A stretch of 64,000 bases of DNA from Streptomyces sp. NBC_00414 (GTDB lineage Bacteria; Actinomycetota; Actinomycetes; Streptomycetales; Streptomycetaceae): contig NZ_CP107935.1 in assembly GCF_036038375.1 (NCBI RefSeq), forward strand, positions 9,052,001 to 9,116,000. The letters are read 5' to 3'. The position numbers were made by a program, and so were the translations under genes. The first letter of the stretch is position 1. Every line of letters starts with the position of its first letter. The notes under the pieces are model-generated. The model worked only from the letters and a program-made list of their open reading frames with translations. It made no database searches and was not told the DNA's origin. Positions 35,989-44,864 of the stretch are shown piece by piece.

Positions 35989-37569
35989 ATGCGGCAGGTC
36001 CCACGCAGAACCGGCCAACGCCCGAACGGCGACGGGAGCGCACGATCTTCGGTGCCGGTGCCGGTGCCGGTGCCGGTGCCGGTGCCGGTGCCGGTGCCGA
36101 CGGCGGACGGGCCGGGCGGGTGGCTGGACCGCCTCCCTCCCGACCGGTGCCCCGGGGGCGCCGCCGACGGCGTACGGGAGGGCCGTCGGGGAGCGGCCGA
36201 GCGGCACGATCGCGGCCCGGCACCGGAAACGGCCACCGGACGCCTCGTCGAACACCCGCCTGCCGAGGACCCGCACGCGCAAGGCCCGCATCCGCAAGAC
36301 CCGCAGGCTCAGGGCTCGCGTCCGCAGGGTCCGCGTCCTCCGGGAGTGGCCGACGCGGCGTCCCCGGCCGTCACCCGGCGTCTCTTCCTCGCGGCTGCGG
36401 AGTTCATCACCCTGCGGCACACCGAGGAACGGCTCGGGGCCCCGGACCGCCGGATCGCCGCCGTGCACAAGGAGATCGCGGACTCGGGCACGTACCGGCA
36501 GACGACGCGGGAACTCGTCTTCGGTGCCCGTGTCGCCTGGCGCAACGCCAACCGGTGCATCGGGCGGCTCTACTGGCACTCCCTGCACGTGAGCGACCGA
36601 AGGGACGTGACGGAAGCCGAGGACGTCGCCGACGCCTGCGCCGACCACCTGCGCGAGGCCACCCGCGACGGCCGTATCCGCGCGCTCATCACCGTCCTCG
36701 CCCCGGACGCGCCGGGCCGGCCGGGCCCGCGCATCTGGAACGAACAGCTCATCCGGTACGCCGGCTACCGGCACCCGGACGGCGGTGTCACCGGCGATCC
36801 GCGCAACACGGGCATCACCGCCCTCCTGGGACGCCTCGGCTGGCCCGGCGGCCCCGGCACCCCCTTCGACGTCCTGCCCCTGCTCGTCCAGGGCGGCACG
36901 GTCCAGGGTGGTGCAGTCCGAGGCCATGCCGTCCGGGGTGGTGCAGTCCAGGGTGGTGCGGTCCGTGGCGGCGACGACGGACCCCGCTGGTTCGCGCTGC
37001 CGGACGACGCGGTGCTCGAAGTGCCCCTCGACCACCCCGAGCACTCCTGGTGGCGCGGGCTCGGCCTGCGCTGGCACGCCGTACCGGCCCTCGCCAACAT
37101 GTGCCTGGAGATCGGCGGGATCTGCTACCCGGCCGCGCCCTTCAACGGCTGGTACATGGGTACGGAGATCGGCGCGCGCAACCTCGCCGACACCGACCGC
37201 TACGACCTGCTGCCCCGCATAGCCGAGCGGCTGGGGCTCGACACGCGCAGCGACCGCTCCCTGTGGAGGGACCGCGCGCTGGTCGAACTCAACCGGTCCG
37301 TGCTGCACTCCTTCGACCGGGCCGGTGTCACGGTCACCGACCACCACACCGAGTCGCGCCGCTTCCTCACCCATCTCGGCCGCGAGGAGAGCAGGGGCCG
37401 CACGGTCGGCGCCGACTGGTCCTGGATCGTGCCGCCCATCTCGGGCAGCGCCACGCCGGTGTTCCACCGCACGTACGAGGCGCTGGAACAGCACCCCGCG
37501 TACGTGCACCATCCGGAGGCACATGCCAGGGCGCGCGGTGAGACGCACCGGGGTTCCGATTTGGTCTAG
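35989..37569 (+). CDS. nos: Nitric oxide synthase oxygenase
   Basis: Bacterial NOS makes nitric oxide from arginine using haem and a pterin, with electrons from a separate reductase. The haem thiolate is Cys190 in WRNANRCIGR; the substrate-binding glutamate is Glu393 in GWYMGTEIGARNL; IWNEQLIRYAGYR, CLEIGGICYPAAPFNGWYMG and ADWSWIVPPISGSATPVFH are all intact. At 526 residues it exceeds the usual ~360: a disordered 125-residue N-terminus contains eight Val-Pro repeats, and a 30-residue insertion of six five-residue repeats breaks the loop before WFALPDDAV. The ATG at 35989 follows a G-rich stretch; later starts are possible. No thaxtomin genes are nearby. Confidence 0.92.
   Translation: MRQVPRRTGQRPNGDGSARSSVPVPVPVPVPVPVPVPTADGPGGWLDRLPPDRCPGGAADGVREGRRGAAERHDRGPAPETATGRLVEHPPAEDPHAQGPHPQDPQAQGSRPQGPRPPGVADAASPAVTRRLFLAAAEFITLRHTEERLGAPDRRIAAVHKEIADSGTYRQTTRELVFGARVAWRNANRCIGRLYWHSLHVSDRRDVTEAEDVADACADHLREATRDGRIRALITVLAPDAPGRPGPRIWNEQLIRYAGYRHPDGGVTGDPRNTGITALLGRLGWPGGPGTPFDVLPLLVQGGTVQGGAVRGHAVRGGAVQGGAVRGGDDGPRWFALPDDAVLEVPLDHPEHSWWRGLGLRWHAVPALANMCLEIGGICYPAAPFNGWYMGTEIGARNLADTDRYDLLPRIAERLGLDTRSDRSLWRDRALVELNRSVLHSFDRAGVTVTDHHTESRRFLTHLGREESRGRTVGADWSWIVPPISGSATPVFHRTYEALEQHPAYVHHPEAHARARGETHRGSDLV
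36051..36098 (+). repeat. GGTGCC hexamer repeat (8 copies) in nos
   Basis: Eight perfect tandem GGTGCC units encode alternating Val-Pro near the NOS N-terminus. A microsatellite of this purity is prone to slippage, but unit-length changes keep the frame. Confidence 0.95.
36886..36975 (+). repeat. 15-bp tandem repeat (6 units) inserted in nos
   Basis: Six 15-bp units of the form GTCC(A/G)GGGTGGTGCA encode VQGGT, VQGGA, VRGHA, VRGGA, VQGGA and VRGGD. They are inserted where other NOS proteins have a short loop between the LPLLVQ strand and the F/WALP strand. Confidence 0.9.
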
Positions 37570-37649
37570 GCCATTCGCTGCTACCGTCGCCCTCAGGAAC
37601 GTGGCACCGAGGGTATGGCACCACGGACGTGGCACCGAGAGGGGACGCA

Positions 37650-38696
37650 GTGACGGACGGCGGCGGCGGACGGCAGCGACGGGCGTACATCGGCTCCTTC
37701 ACGGCGGCGGGAGGCCTGGGCGTGCTCACCGCCGACGTGGACGGGGACACCGGCGCGCTGACGCTGCTGAGCGCCGTCGACAGCGTCCCGGACCCCTCGT
37801 ACCTGGCCCTGTCGCCCGGCGGGGACATGCTCTACGCGGTGAGCGAGACGACGCAGGGCGCGGTCGCCGCCTATCGCGTGAAGGGCGACGAGCCGTCCCT
37901 GGCCGGCCCGTTGGTGCCGGTCGGTGGCAGCGGGCCCACGCATCTGAGCCTCTTCGACGGGCATGTCCTGACCGCCAACTACGGCTCCGGCAGCGTCAGC
38001 GCCCTGCCCGTGCGCCACGACGGAAGCCTCGCCGCCGTCTCCGGTGTGCTGCGGCACGAGGGTGCGGGGCCGCACACCCAGCGCCAGCAGGGCCCGCACG
38101 CCCACCACGTCCAGCCCGATCCGAGCCGCCGGTGGGCGGTGAGCGTCGACCTCGGTACCGACTCGGTCCGGGTGTGCGCGCTGCGCGACGGCGCGCTCGC
38201 GCTGCACCGGGAGATCGCGCTGCGGCCCGGCTCGGGGCCGCGCCACCTGGCGTTCCACCCGGACGGCGGACGCGCCTACGTCCTCAACGAGCTCTCGCCG
38301 ACCGTCACCGCCTGCCGCTGGGACGCCGTCAAGGGCGCGCTCAAGCCGGTGGGGGAGACGTCCGTGCTGCCCGACCTCCCGGACAGCGTCGCCTACCCGT
38401 CCGGCATCGTCGTGTCGCCCGACGGCCGCTTCGTGTGGACCGCCACGCGCGGCCAGGACGTCGTCTCCGTGCTCGTGCCCGGCACCGCCGACGAGGGGCT
38501 GAAGCTGGTCGCCACGGTGCCCTGCGGCGGCACCTGGCCGCGAGCGCTGGCCCTGGACCCGACGGGCCGCTTCCTGTACGTGGCCAACGAGCGGTCGGGA
38601 CACGTCGCGTGGTTCGTGATCGACCCGGACACGGGCGTGCCGCAGCGCGGCGGATCGGTCAAGGCCCCCGCGGCATCCTGCGTGGTGCTCGACTGA
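37650..38696 (+). CDS. Lactonase-family seven-bladed beta-propeller protein
   Basis: A 348-residue protein of the 6-phosphogluconolactonase (Pgl/YbhE) family. Repeated propeller blades are visible (SYLALSPGGDMLYAVSE, PTHLSLFDGHVLTANYGSGSV, PRHLAFHPDGGRAYVLNE, YPSGIVVSPDGRFVWTA, WPRALALDPTGRFLYVANE), along with GPHAHHVQPDP. No signal peptide. The GTG at 37650 lies after GAGAGGGG. It follows nos on the same strand after 80 bp; a functional link is not evident. Whether the true substrate is 6-phosphogluconolactone is uncertain. Confidence 0.87.
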   Translation: MTDGGGGRQRRAYIGSFTAAGGLGVLTADVDGDTGALTLLSAVDSVPDPSYLALSPGGDMLYAVSETTQGAVAAYRVKGDEPSLAGPLVPVGGSGPTHLSLFDGHVLTANYGSGSVSALPVRHDGSLAAVSGVLRHEGAGPHTQRQQGPHAHHVQPDPSRRWAVSVDLGTDSVRVCALRDGALALHREIALRPGSGPRHLAFHPDGGRAYVLNELSPTVTACRWDAVKGALKPVGETSVLPDLPDSVAYPSGIVVSPDGRFVWTATRGQDVVSVLVPGTADEGLKLVATVPCGGTWPRALALDPTGRFLYVANERSGHVAWFVIDPDTGVPQRGGSVKAPAASCVVLD

Positions 38697-38725
38697 GACG
38701 ATCCCCGAGGTTCACCGAGTTCCCT

Positions 38726-38761
38726 GTGGGGCCCGTGGGGCCCGTGGGGCCCGTGGGGCCT
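38726..38761. repeat. 9-bp tandem repeat GTGGGGCCC (4 copies)
   Basis: GTGGGGCCC occurs four times in tandem (the last ends in T) just after the lactonase stop. It has the look of slippage expansion and sits beside a terminator. Confidence 0.9.
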
Positions 38762-38776
38762 GAGGTTCCCTGAGGT

Positions 38777-38831
38777 CACCAACCCCGAAGGGCCCGGCTC
38801 CGGAGACGGAGCGGGCCCTTCGGGGTTGGTG
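38777..38831. terminator. Bidirectional terminator between lactonase and CbiX-like genes
   Basis: CACCAACCCCGAAGGGCCCG and its complement form a 20-bp stem around a second short stem (GCTC...GAGC) between convergent genes. Confidence 0.85.
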
Positions 38832-38850
38832 CCTGTGCGGGACCGCCTCG

Positions 38851-39774
38851 TCAGCGGACCGGCGCGCCCTGCGGCTGCGGCGGCGCGATGCCGAGCGCCG
38901 ACGTGTACTTGGCGAGTGCCAGCTTGCCGATCGCCGGGTACGGGCCCAGCGCCTCGGCGGCGGAACAGCCCGCCTCCTTCGCGGCCTCGTCGAGCAGACC
39001 GGGGTCGAGCTCGGGGCCGATCAGGTACGGGGCGAGCGCCAGCTGCTGGGAACCCGAGGAACGCAGCTGCTCGGCGGTGGCCGCGATCGCGCCCTCCTCG
39101 TCGAGCGCCGCCGCCATCACGGGCACGGCGAGTCTCGCGGCGAGCAGCATGCCGGTGATCCCGGCCGCCTGTACGGCCTCGTCGCCGCCCACGGACGCCA
39201 GGATGATGCCGTCGGCGGCCGTCGCCACGGTGAACAGCCTGGCCCGGTCGGCGCGCGCCAGACCGGCCTCGGAGAGGCGCACGTGCAGCGCCTCGGCGAG
39301 CAGCGGGTGCGGGCCGAGCACATCGGTCAGGTCGGCCGCGACGCGGCTGTCCATGACGGCCTGACGGACGCGGCGCAGCAGCGCTCCGTCCGGACCGGCG
39401 AGCAGCGGCACGACCACGGCCACGGGCCCGTCGGGCTCCACCACGTCCACACCGGCCGCGCGGGCCTGCTCGAAGCGCTGGGCGCGCTCCTCGGAGGCGT
39501 GCGCGAGCACCGTCTGGAGGGTGGGGAACTCGGAGTCGTCCCCGTCCAGGTACCCGATCCGGGCGTCGAGACCGGGCAGCTCGGAGCGCGCGATGCTCAC
39601 GACCTCCTCGGCGAGGCTGCGGGTGGCGGCGCTGGGCGTGCCCGGCACCGCGAGGACGAGCGCGGGCGCGCCCTCGGGAGCCGCCAGCGGTTCCGGCCGG
39701 CGGTGCCGACCGGGCTGGCGGGGTCGCGGCATTCGTACTGGCAGGCCGGACGCGGGCCCAGTGGGGGAGCTCAT
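38851..39774 (-). CDS. CbiX-family (sirohydrochlorin chelatase-like) protein
   Basis: A 307-residue protein with two CbiX-like halves: the first (ALVLAVPGTPSAATRSLAEEVVSI ... VVVPLLAGPDGALLRRV) and the second (DGIILASVGGDEAVQAAGITGMLLAARL ... QLALAPYLIGPELD). In CbiX the initial strand carries a metal-binding histidine in HGS; here that position reads PGT, so the first site appears lost and chelatase activity is doubtful. A ~35-residue arginine/proline-rich N-terminus precedes the domain. Confidence 0.75.
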   Translation of the reverse strand: MSSPTGPASGLPVRMPRPRQPGRHRRPEPLAAPEGAPALVLAVPGTPSAATRSLAEEVVSIARSELPGLDARIGYLDGDDSEFPTLQTVLAHASEERAQRFEQARAAGVDVVEPDGPVAVVVPLLAGPDGALLRRVRQAVMDSRVAADLTDVLGPHPLLAEALHVRLSEAGLARADRARLFTVATAADGIILASVGGDEAVQAAGITGMLLAARLAVPVMAAALDEEGAIAATAEQLRSSGSQQLALAPYLIGPELDPGLLDEAAKEAGCSAAEALGPYPAIGKLALAKYTSALGIAPPQPQGAPVR

Positions 39775-39893
39775 GGCGCCGAATGTTACTGGTTTCCTGG
39801 GCTCCCCTGTTCGGGGAGGGTGCAGGTGAGCGGTATCCGTCCGGTTTTGTCTGATGAGTTACGGGCGGATCGATCTCCCTGGTTATCTGTGGA

Positions 39894-41078
39894 TCACGCT
39901 GAGCGATCCTGCGAACGGCTGTCCGAGGCATCAGGGGAGCCCGCGGAGTCCCGTACGACGTAGAGCATGCTGTCGTCGCGCGGCAGCGTCAGACGGTCGT
40001 CGGCCAGCTCGACGGCGATGCCGACGGCCCCGTCCAGCGGGTCACCCGCGGCCGGAACCTCCCGCGCGTACGGCAGCCGCTCCGCCAGCGCGGCCCGCAG
40101 CGGTACGAGGAGGGGGTCGCCCATCTTGAACAGTCCGCCCGTGAGCGCGAGGCGTACCTCTCCCGAGAGCCTTTCAGGGGCCAGATTCGGGAGGCTTTCC
40201 GAAATCGCACCGGTCCCACCTGCGCCTTCGGCCCTCTCTGCCCCCTCGGCGCCCTCCGCCCCTCCGGACGCGACGTCCGCCTGCGTGGGGCACACCGCGG
40301 CGGCCGAGTCGGCGATGTGCCGGGCGGCGGCGGCCAGGATGCCGACCGCCGCGGGGTCGCCGCCGTCGGCGCAGGCGGCCACCTCGGGTGCGAAGGACGC
40401 CAGCACGGCAGGCCGGTCCGGACGCGGATAGAGCCGCCCCGGCACCGCCGGTGCGGAGCCGAACACCGCCTCGACGCGCGCCAGGAGCGGTACCGAACCC
40501 CCGGGCCGCCCGTCGTAGGCGCGCAACGCCGCGTCGAGGCCCGCCTGGCCGATCCACGCCCCGCTCCCGCTGTCGCCGAGCAGATGGCCCCAGCCGTCCG
40601 CCCTGCGCCACTCGCGCAGGTCCGTGCCGATCGCGATCATCCCGGTGCCGGCCGCCACGACCGCGCCCGCCCGCTGCCCCAGCGCGCCCGTGTACGCCGC
40701 GACGGCGTCGGCGACCAGCGCCAGCCGTCGTACGCCGAGTTCGCGGGCCAGCGCCGTAGGCAGATCGGCGCGCAGCGAGTCACCCAAAGTGGTGAGGCCG
40801 GCGGCGCCGACGGTGACGGCCCGGAGCGTGCCGACCCCGGCACCGGCCATCAGCCGCCGGGCCATCGGGACCAGTTGCTCCATCAGATGCCCGGCGTCGA
40901 TGCCGCGCGGTCCGGTGCGCACCGGCTCCCTGGACGTCAGGGGCGCCGTCGCCGGGCCCCCGTCGACAGCCAGGACGACCCGCAGGCCCGATCCGCCGGA
41001 GTCCACCCCGAGGACACCCGACCCGCCGCCGGAACCGGTCACGGCAGCCGCCAGTCCACTGGACGCGACAAGCTCCAC
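39894..41078 (-). CDS. BadF/BadG/N-acetylglucosamine-kinase-type ATPase
   Basis: A 394-residue ASKHA-fold sugar kinase. LGVDSGGSGLRVVLAVDG is the phosphate-1 motif, VVAAGTGMIAIG the phosphate-2 motif, and GWGHLLGDSGSGAWIGQAGLDAALRAYDGR is diagnostic for GlcNAc kinase-like members. The GTG at 41078 follows GAGGGAAGG. A low-complexity GAEGAEGAERAEGAGG stretch (about 40225-40270) is inserted in the C-terminal half. It probably phosphorylates an amino sugar; substrate inferred. Confidence 0.85.
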   Translation of the reverse strand: MELVASSGLAAAVTGSGGGSGVLGVDSGGSGLRVVLAVDGGPATAPLTSREPVRTGPRGIDAGHLMEQLVPMARRLMAGAGVGTLRAVTVGAAGLTTLGDSLRADLPTALARELGVRRLALVADAVAAYTGALGQRAGAVVAAGTGMIAIGTDLREWRRADGWGHLLGDSGSGAWIGQAGLDAALRAYDGRPGGSVPLLARVEAVFGSAPAVPGRLYPRPDRPAVLASFAPEVAACADGGDPAAVGILAAAARHIADSAAAVCPTQADVASGGAEGAEGAERAEGAGGTGAISESLPNLAPERLSGEVRLALTGGLFKMGDPLLVPLRAALAERLPYAREVPAAGDPLDGAVGIAVELADDRLTLPRDDSMLYVVRDSAGSPDASDSRSQDRSA

Positions 41079-41086
41079 CCCTTCCC

Positions 41087-41118
41087 TCGGTGAGGAGGAT
41101 CTCGGTGAGGAGGAAGGG
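41087..41118. repeat. Short direct repeat upstream of the kinase gene
   Basis: CTCGGTGAGGAGGA occurs twice in tandem in the leader between the divergent kinase and ung genes. Confidence 0.6.
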
Positions 41119-41219
41119 TAGCGCTTGGGGGGCGATTCCCGCGGGCGGCTTCCTCGCCTGTGCCGGGTATGCGCGGGGCGTATGCGAGGCACTGGTGTGA
41201 GCCAGTAGAGTGACGCGCC

Positions 41220-41897
41220 GTGGCTCCACGACCTTTACACGAACTTGTCGAAGCAGGCTGGGCCAAGGCCCTTGAACCTGTGGCCGAACGCATCGCCGCG
41301 ATGGGCGACTTCCTGCGGTCCGAGATAGCGGCCGGCCGGACGTATCTGCCGTCCGGAGCGAATGTGCTGCGGGCCTTCCAGCAGCCTTTCGACGACGTCC
41401 GCGTCCTGATCGTCGGTCAGGACCCCTACCCCACACCGGGGATGGCCATCGGACTGAGTTTCGCGGTGGCGCCCGAGGTGCGGTCCCTGCCGGGTAGCCT
41501 GGAGAACATCTACCGGGAACTGCACACGGACCTGGGGCTGCCCAGGCCGTCCAACGGGGACCTCACGCCGTGGACGCAACAGGGCGTGCTGCTGCTCAAC
41601 AGGGCGCTCACCACGGCCCCGCGCAAGCCGGCCGCGCACCGGGGCAAGGGGTGGGAGGAGGTCACCGAGCAGGCCATCCGGGCGCTGGCGGCGCGCGACA
41701 AGCCGCTGGTGTCGATCCTGTGGGGACGCGACGCCCGCAACGCCCGGCCGCTGCTGGGCGACCTGCCCTCCGTGGAGTCGGCGCACCCGTCACCGATGTC
41801 GGCGGACCGCGGCTTCTTCGGCTCACGGCCGTTCAGCCGGGCCAACGACCTGCTGGTCCGGCAGGGCGCCGAGCCGGTGAACTGGCAACTGCCGTAA
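41220..41897 (+). CDS. ung: Uracil-DNA glycosylase
   Basis: A 225-residue family 1 UDG that removes uracil from DNA. GQDPYPTPGMAIG contains the catalytic water-activating Asp, LLLNRALTT the uracil-contacting Asn, and HPSPMSADRGFFGSRPF the catalytic His/Leu-loop region. The start is a GTG directly followed by APRPLHELVEAGW. Length is normal for the family. Confidence 0.96.
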   Translation: MAPRPLHELVEAGWAKALEPVAERIAAMGDFLRSEIAAGRTYLPSGANVLRAFQQPFDDVRVLIVGQDPYPTPGMAIGLSFAVAPEVRSLPGSLENIYRELHTDLGLPRPSNGDLTPWTQQGVLLLNRALTTAPRKPAAHRGKGWEEVTEQAIRALAARDKPLVSILWGRDARNARPLLGDLPSVESAHPSPMSADRGFFGSRPFSRANDLLVRQGAEPVNWQLP

Positions 41898-42067
41898 GGC
41901 ACCTCCGTGTTGACGCTGATCCAACCGCACGGGCCGCGAGCGGGCGGGCAGACGGGCAGGCGGGCGGATCAGCGTTCATCGGCCCGGCCCCTGCGGCAGG
42001 GCGGTGTCCGGCCGGACCGGCAGGTCGTCGGCCCGGCTCGGGCGCGGTCCTGTTCCCGCGCGGGGAC

Positions 42068-43153
42068 TCAGTCGATCACCGCGGCCCGTACGCAGAGCAC
42101 GTCCGGCAGATGGGACGCCAGCTGCTGCCAGCTGTCGCCGTCGTCGGCCGACGCGAACACCTCGCCGTTGCGATTGCCGAAGTACACGCCCGCCGGGTCC
42201 GCGCCGTCCGTGCACAGGGCGTCGCGCAGCACCGTGCCGTAGTGGTCCTCCTGCGGCAGCCCCGCGGAGAGCGGCTCCCAGCTCTTGCCCGCGTCCGCCG
42301 TACGGAAGACACGACATCGGCGGTCCGCGGGGATCCGGTCGGAGTCGGCGTTGATGGGGAACACGTACGCGGTGTCGCCGCGGTGGGGATGGGCCGCCGC
42401 GGCGAAGCCGAACGTGGACGGCAGGCCCTCACCGATGTCCGTCCAGTGCGCCCCCGCGTCGTCGCTGCGGTACACACCCCAGTGGTTCTGCAGGTAGAGG
42501 CGGTCCGGTGTGGCCGCGTCCTGCGCGACCTTGTGGACGCACTGGCCGAACTCCGGATCCGGGTCGGGCAGGAACACCGCCGAGACCCCGGAGTTGGACG
42601 GCTTCCAGCTCTCCCCGCCGTCCTGCGTACGGAAGACCCCGGCCGTGGAGACGGCGACCGTCACCGCCCGCGGATCTCGGGCGTCGGTCAGGATCGTGTG
42701 CAGGCCCTCACCGCCGCCGCCCGGCACCCACCGCGAACGGGTGGGGTGCTCCCAGAGCGGACGGACGAGCTCGAAGGACTCACCGCGGTCCGTCGAGCGG
42801 TACAGCGCGGCGGGCTCCGTGCCCGCGTACACCACGTCCGGCTCGGCCGCAGCCGGGTGCAGCTGCCAGACCCGCTCCAGCGAAGCCCCCGTGTCCTGCG
42901 GGAACTTGACGGCGGCCTTGGCCGGCTCGGTCCAGGTGCGCCCCAGGTCGTCGGAGTGGAACACCGACGGGCCCCAGTGCGCGCTGTCGCCTCCGACGAG
43001 CAGTCTCGGCACGTCACGACGGGTGTCGATGGCGACCGAGTAGACCGCCTGGGCATTGAAGTACGGACTGTCGTCGAACTCCCACGTGCCGCCTCGCCGC
43101 CGTCCGACGAACAGTCCTTTGCGCGTGCCAACCGTGAGCAGTACCTCGGTCAT
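42068..43153 (-). CDS. BNR/sialidase-like beta-propeller protein
   Basis: A 361-residue cytoplasmic propeller (WD40/YCF48/VPS10-like). BNR Asp-box motifs recur: SDDLGRTW, STDRGESF, TQDGGESW, SDDAGAHW, TADAGKSW and SADDGDSW. The N-terminus VLLTVGTRKGLFVGRR is typical of actinomycete exo-alpha-sialidase-annotated proteins, but catalytic sialidase arginines are not evident, so enzymatic activity is uncertain. The ATG at 43153 follows GGAGGTGG. Confidence 0.85.
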   Translation of the reverse strand: MTEVLLTVGTRKGLFVGRRRGGTWEFDDSPYFNAQAVYSVAIDTRRDVPRLLVGGDSAHWGPSVFHSDDLGRTWTEPAKAAVKFPQDTGASLERVWQLHPAAAEPDVVYAGTEPAALYRSTDRGESFELVRPLWEHPTRSRWVPGGGGEGLHTILTDARDPRAVTVAVSTAGVFRTQDGGESWKPSNSGVSAVFLPDPDPEFGQCVHKVAQDAATPDRLYLQNHWGVYRSDDAGAHWTDIGEGLPSTFGFAAAAHPHRGDTAYVFPINADSDRIPADRRCRVFRTADAGKSWEPLSAGLPQEDHYGTVLRDALCTDGADPAGVYFGNRNGEVFASADDGDSWQQLASHLPDVLCVRAAVID

Positions 43154-43354
43154 GCCGACCACCTCCGGACGTCGTTGTCTCAGATATCGGCCAGTCTGCA
43201 CCCCGGCACTGACAGTCACCCCTGGACGTCATATCGGTGCAGGTCAGGGCGATCCTCAAGGCGTGTCGGCGATGTGGGGCAGGTCTCGTGAGCAACCTGG
43301 CGGCCACTCCCGTATGGGAGGGCGTCCGGTGTGCGCGTGAGGAGAGGGGCCCCG

Positions 43355-43924
43355 ATGGCGGCTTTGCGTGGTCCGAGGGCGTTGCTGTGGCGTTGGTGGC
43401 CCAATCCGCTACGGCGGCGCAGTGACAGGATCGAGGCCTGGACCATGCTCGCCGTCGGGCTCCTCGCCCTGCTCGCGGGGACGATCGCGGGTCTGGGGGC
43501 GACGAGGTCGGTCGAACAGAACCTCGCCCGGGAGCGCGTCGAGTGGCGCCCCGTGACCGCGCTGCTCACCGAGCGGGCGCCCGGCACGGCCTCCGGTTCC
43601 GAGCAGGTGTGGGCCGAGGTCCGCTGGTCCACACCGGACGGCTCCGCGCACAAGGGGCAGACCCGGGTCGAGCCGGGCACCGCGGCGGGGGACCCGGTCA
43701 CCGTGTGGACCGATCTCCAGGGGCGTCTCGTCACCAGGCCCACCACGGCCGCCCAGGCGAGCCTGCGGGCGGGGCTGATCGGAATCCTGGTGGGCTCGAC
43801 GGCGGCGCTCGTGCCCCTCGCGGGCGGGCGGCTGGTCTCGGGCCGCCTGGAGCGGCGGAGGCTGGACCAGTGGGACACCGAGTGGGAGCGGGTCGGCCCG
43901 CAGTGGAGGTGGAAAACCGGCTGA
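43355..43924 (+). CDS. Rv1733c-like two-helix membrane protein
   Basis: About 189 residues. An N-terminal WRWWPNPLRRRSDRIEAWTML motif is followed by a membrane helix (LAVGLLALLAGTIAGLGA), an external domain of about 80 residues (WRPVTALLTERAP, WAEVRWSTPDGSAHKGQTRV), a second helix (AGLIGILVGSTAALVPLAG) and a basic C-terminus ending in WRWK. This matches Rv1733c-type actinobacterial membrane proteins of unknown function. The start could also be the GTG at 43331. Confidence 0.78.
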   Translation: MAALRGPRALLWRWWPNPLRRRSDRIEAWTMLAVGLLALLAGTIAGLGATRSVEQNLARERVEWRPVTALLTERAPGTASGSEQVWAEVRWSTPDGSAHKGQTRVEPGTAAGDPVTVWTDLQGRLVTRPTTAAQASLRAGLIGILVGSTAALVPLAGGRLVSGRLERRRLDQWDTEWERVGPQWRWKTG

Positions 43925-43925
43925 G

Positions 43926-44006
43926 GGGGAAATCCCCCTGAGGGGGAAGTCCGGCTGAGGCGTCCGGCGGGGCGGAAATCCCCGACGGGGTGGAAATCCG
44001 GCCGAG
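43926..44006. repeat. Short repeats (GGGGGAAATCCCC) downstream of Rv1733c-like gene
   Basis: Degenerate units of about 20 bp, such as GAGGGGGAAATCCCCCT and GGGGTGGAAATCCGGC, recur four times and can form small hairpins. They probably mark termination or slippage. Confidence 0.5.
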
Positions 44007-44095
44007 GTGGCGCCGGCTGTCACGGATCCCGGCCCTGCCCGGTCAGCATGGTGAACACGTCCGATTCCGACGGACGAAACCGGAAAGGTCGCACC

Positions 44096-44842
44096 ATGAA
44101 GATCGTAGTGATCGGCGGTACCGGGCTCATCGGGTCGAAGCTGGTGGACCGGCTCGGGGCGGACGGCCACGACGTCCTCCCGGCCTCCCCGAACACCGGC
44201 GTCGACAGCATCACCGGAGAGGGCCTCGACCAGGCTCTGAAGGGCGCCGAGGTCGTCATCGACGTATCCAACTCGCCCTCCTTCGAGGACAGCGCGGTGC
44301 TGGAGTTCTTCCGCACGTCCACGGGCAACCTCGTCGCGGCCGAGGCCGCGGCGGGCGTCGGACACCATGTCGCCCTGTCGGTCGTGGGCAGTGACCGGCT
44401 GCCGGCCTCGGGCTACCTGCGCGCCAAGGTCGCCCAGGAGGAGCTGATCAAGGAGTCCGGGATCGCGTACTCCATCGTCCGTGCCACGCAGTTCTTCGAG
44501 TTCGTGAAGGGCATCGCGGCCGGATCCACCGTGGGCGACACGGTCCGGCTGCCCTCCTCGCTGCTCCAGCCCCTCGCGTCCGACGACGTGGTCGCGGCGG
44601 TCGCCCGGGTCGCCGTGGCGGCTCCGTTGAACGGCACCACCGAGGTGGCGGGCCCCGAGGAACTCCACCTCGACGAGTTCGTCCGCACGGGCCTGGCTGC
44701 CGAGAAGGACCCGCGCGAGGTCGTCACCGACGAGTCCGTCGGCTACTTCGGCGCGAACCCCCAGGGGCGCGAGCTGCTGCCCGGCCCCGGGGCCCGCCTC
44801 GCCGAGACCCGCTTCGCGGACTGGCTCGACAGCCGCCGCTAG
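44096..44842 (+). CDS. NmrA-type NAD(P)-binding protein (atypical SDR)
   Basis: A 248-residue Rossmann protein: IVVIGGTGLIGSKLVDRL is the cofactor loop and VSVVGSDRLPASGYLRAKVAQEELIKESGIAYSIVRATQFFEF is typical of NmrA/SDR_a5 quinone-reductase-like proteins. The ATG at 44096 follows GGAAAGG. No pathway link to neighbours is evident. Confidence 0.88.
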   Translation: MKIVVIGGTGLIGSKLVDRLGADGHDVLPASPNTGVDSITGEGLDQALKGAEVVIDVSNSPSFEDSAVLEFFRTSTGNLVAAEAAAGVGHHVALSVVGSDRLPASGYLRAKVAQEELIKESGIAYSIVRATQFFEFVKGIAAGSTVGDTVRLPSSLLQPLASDDVVAAVARVAVAAPLNGTTEVAGPEELHLDEFVRTGLAAEKDPREVVTDESVGYFGANPQGRELLPGPGARLAETRFADWLDSRR

Positions 44843-44864
44843 CCACTGGGCCACCCGTCACCGC

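Noticed and set aside
36051..36098. GGTGCC hexamers as a CRISPR-like or origin repeat
   Set aside because: No spacers, all units contiguous and in frame with nos; it is a coding microsatellite.
35923..37635. 570-residue antisense frame across nos
   Set aside because: Reads through the repeats of nos on the opposite strand; no start signal or domain.
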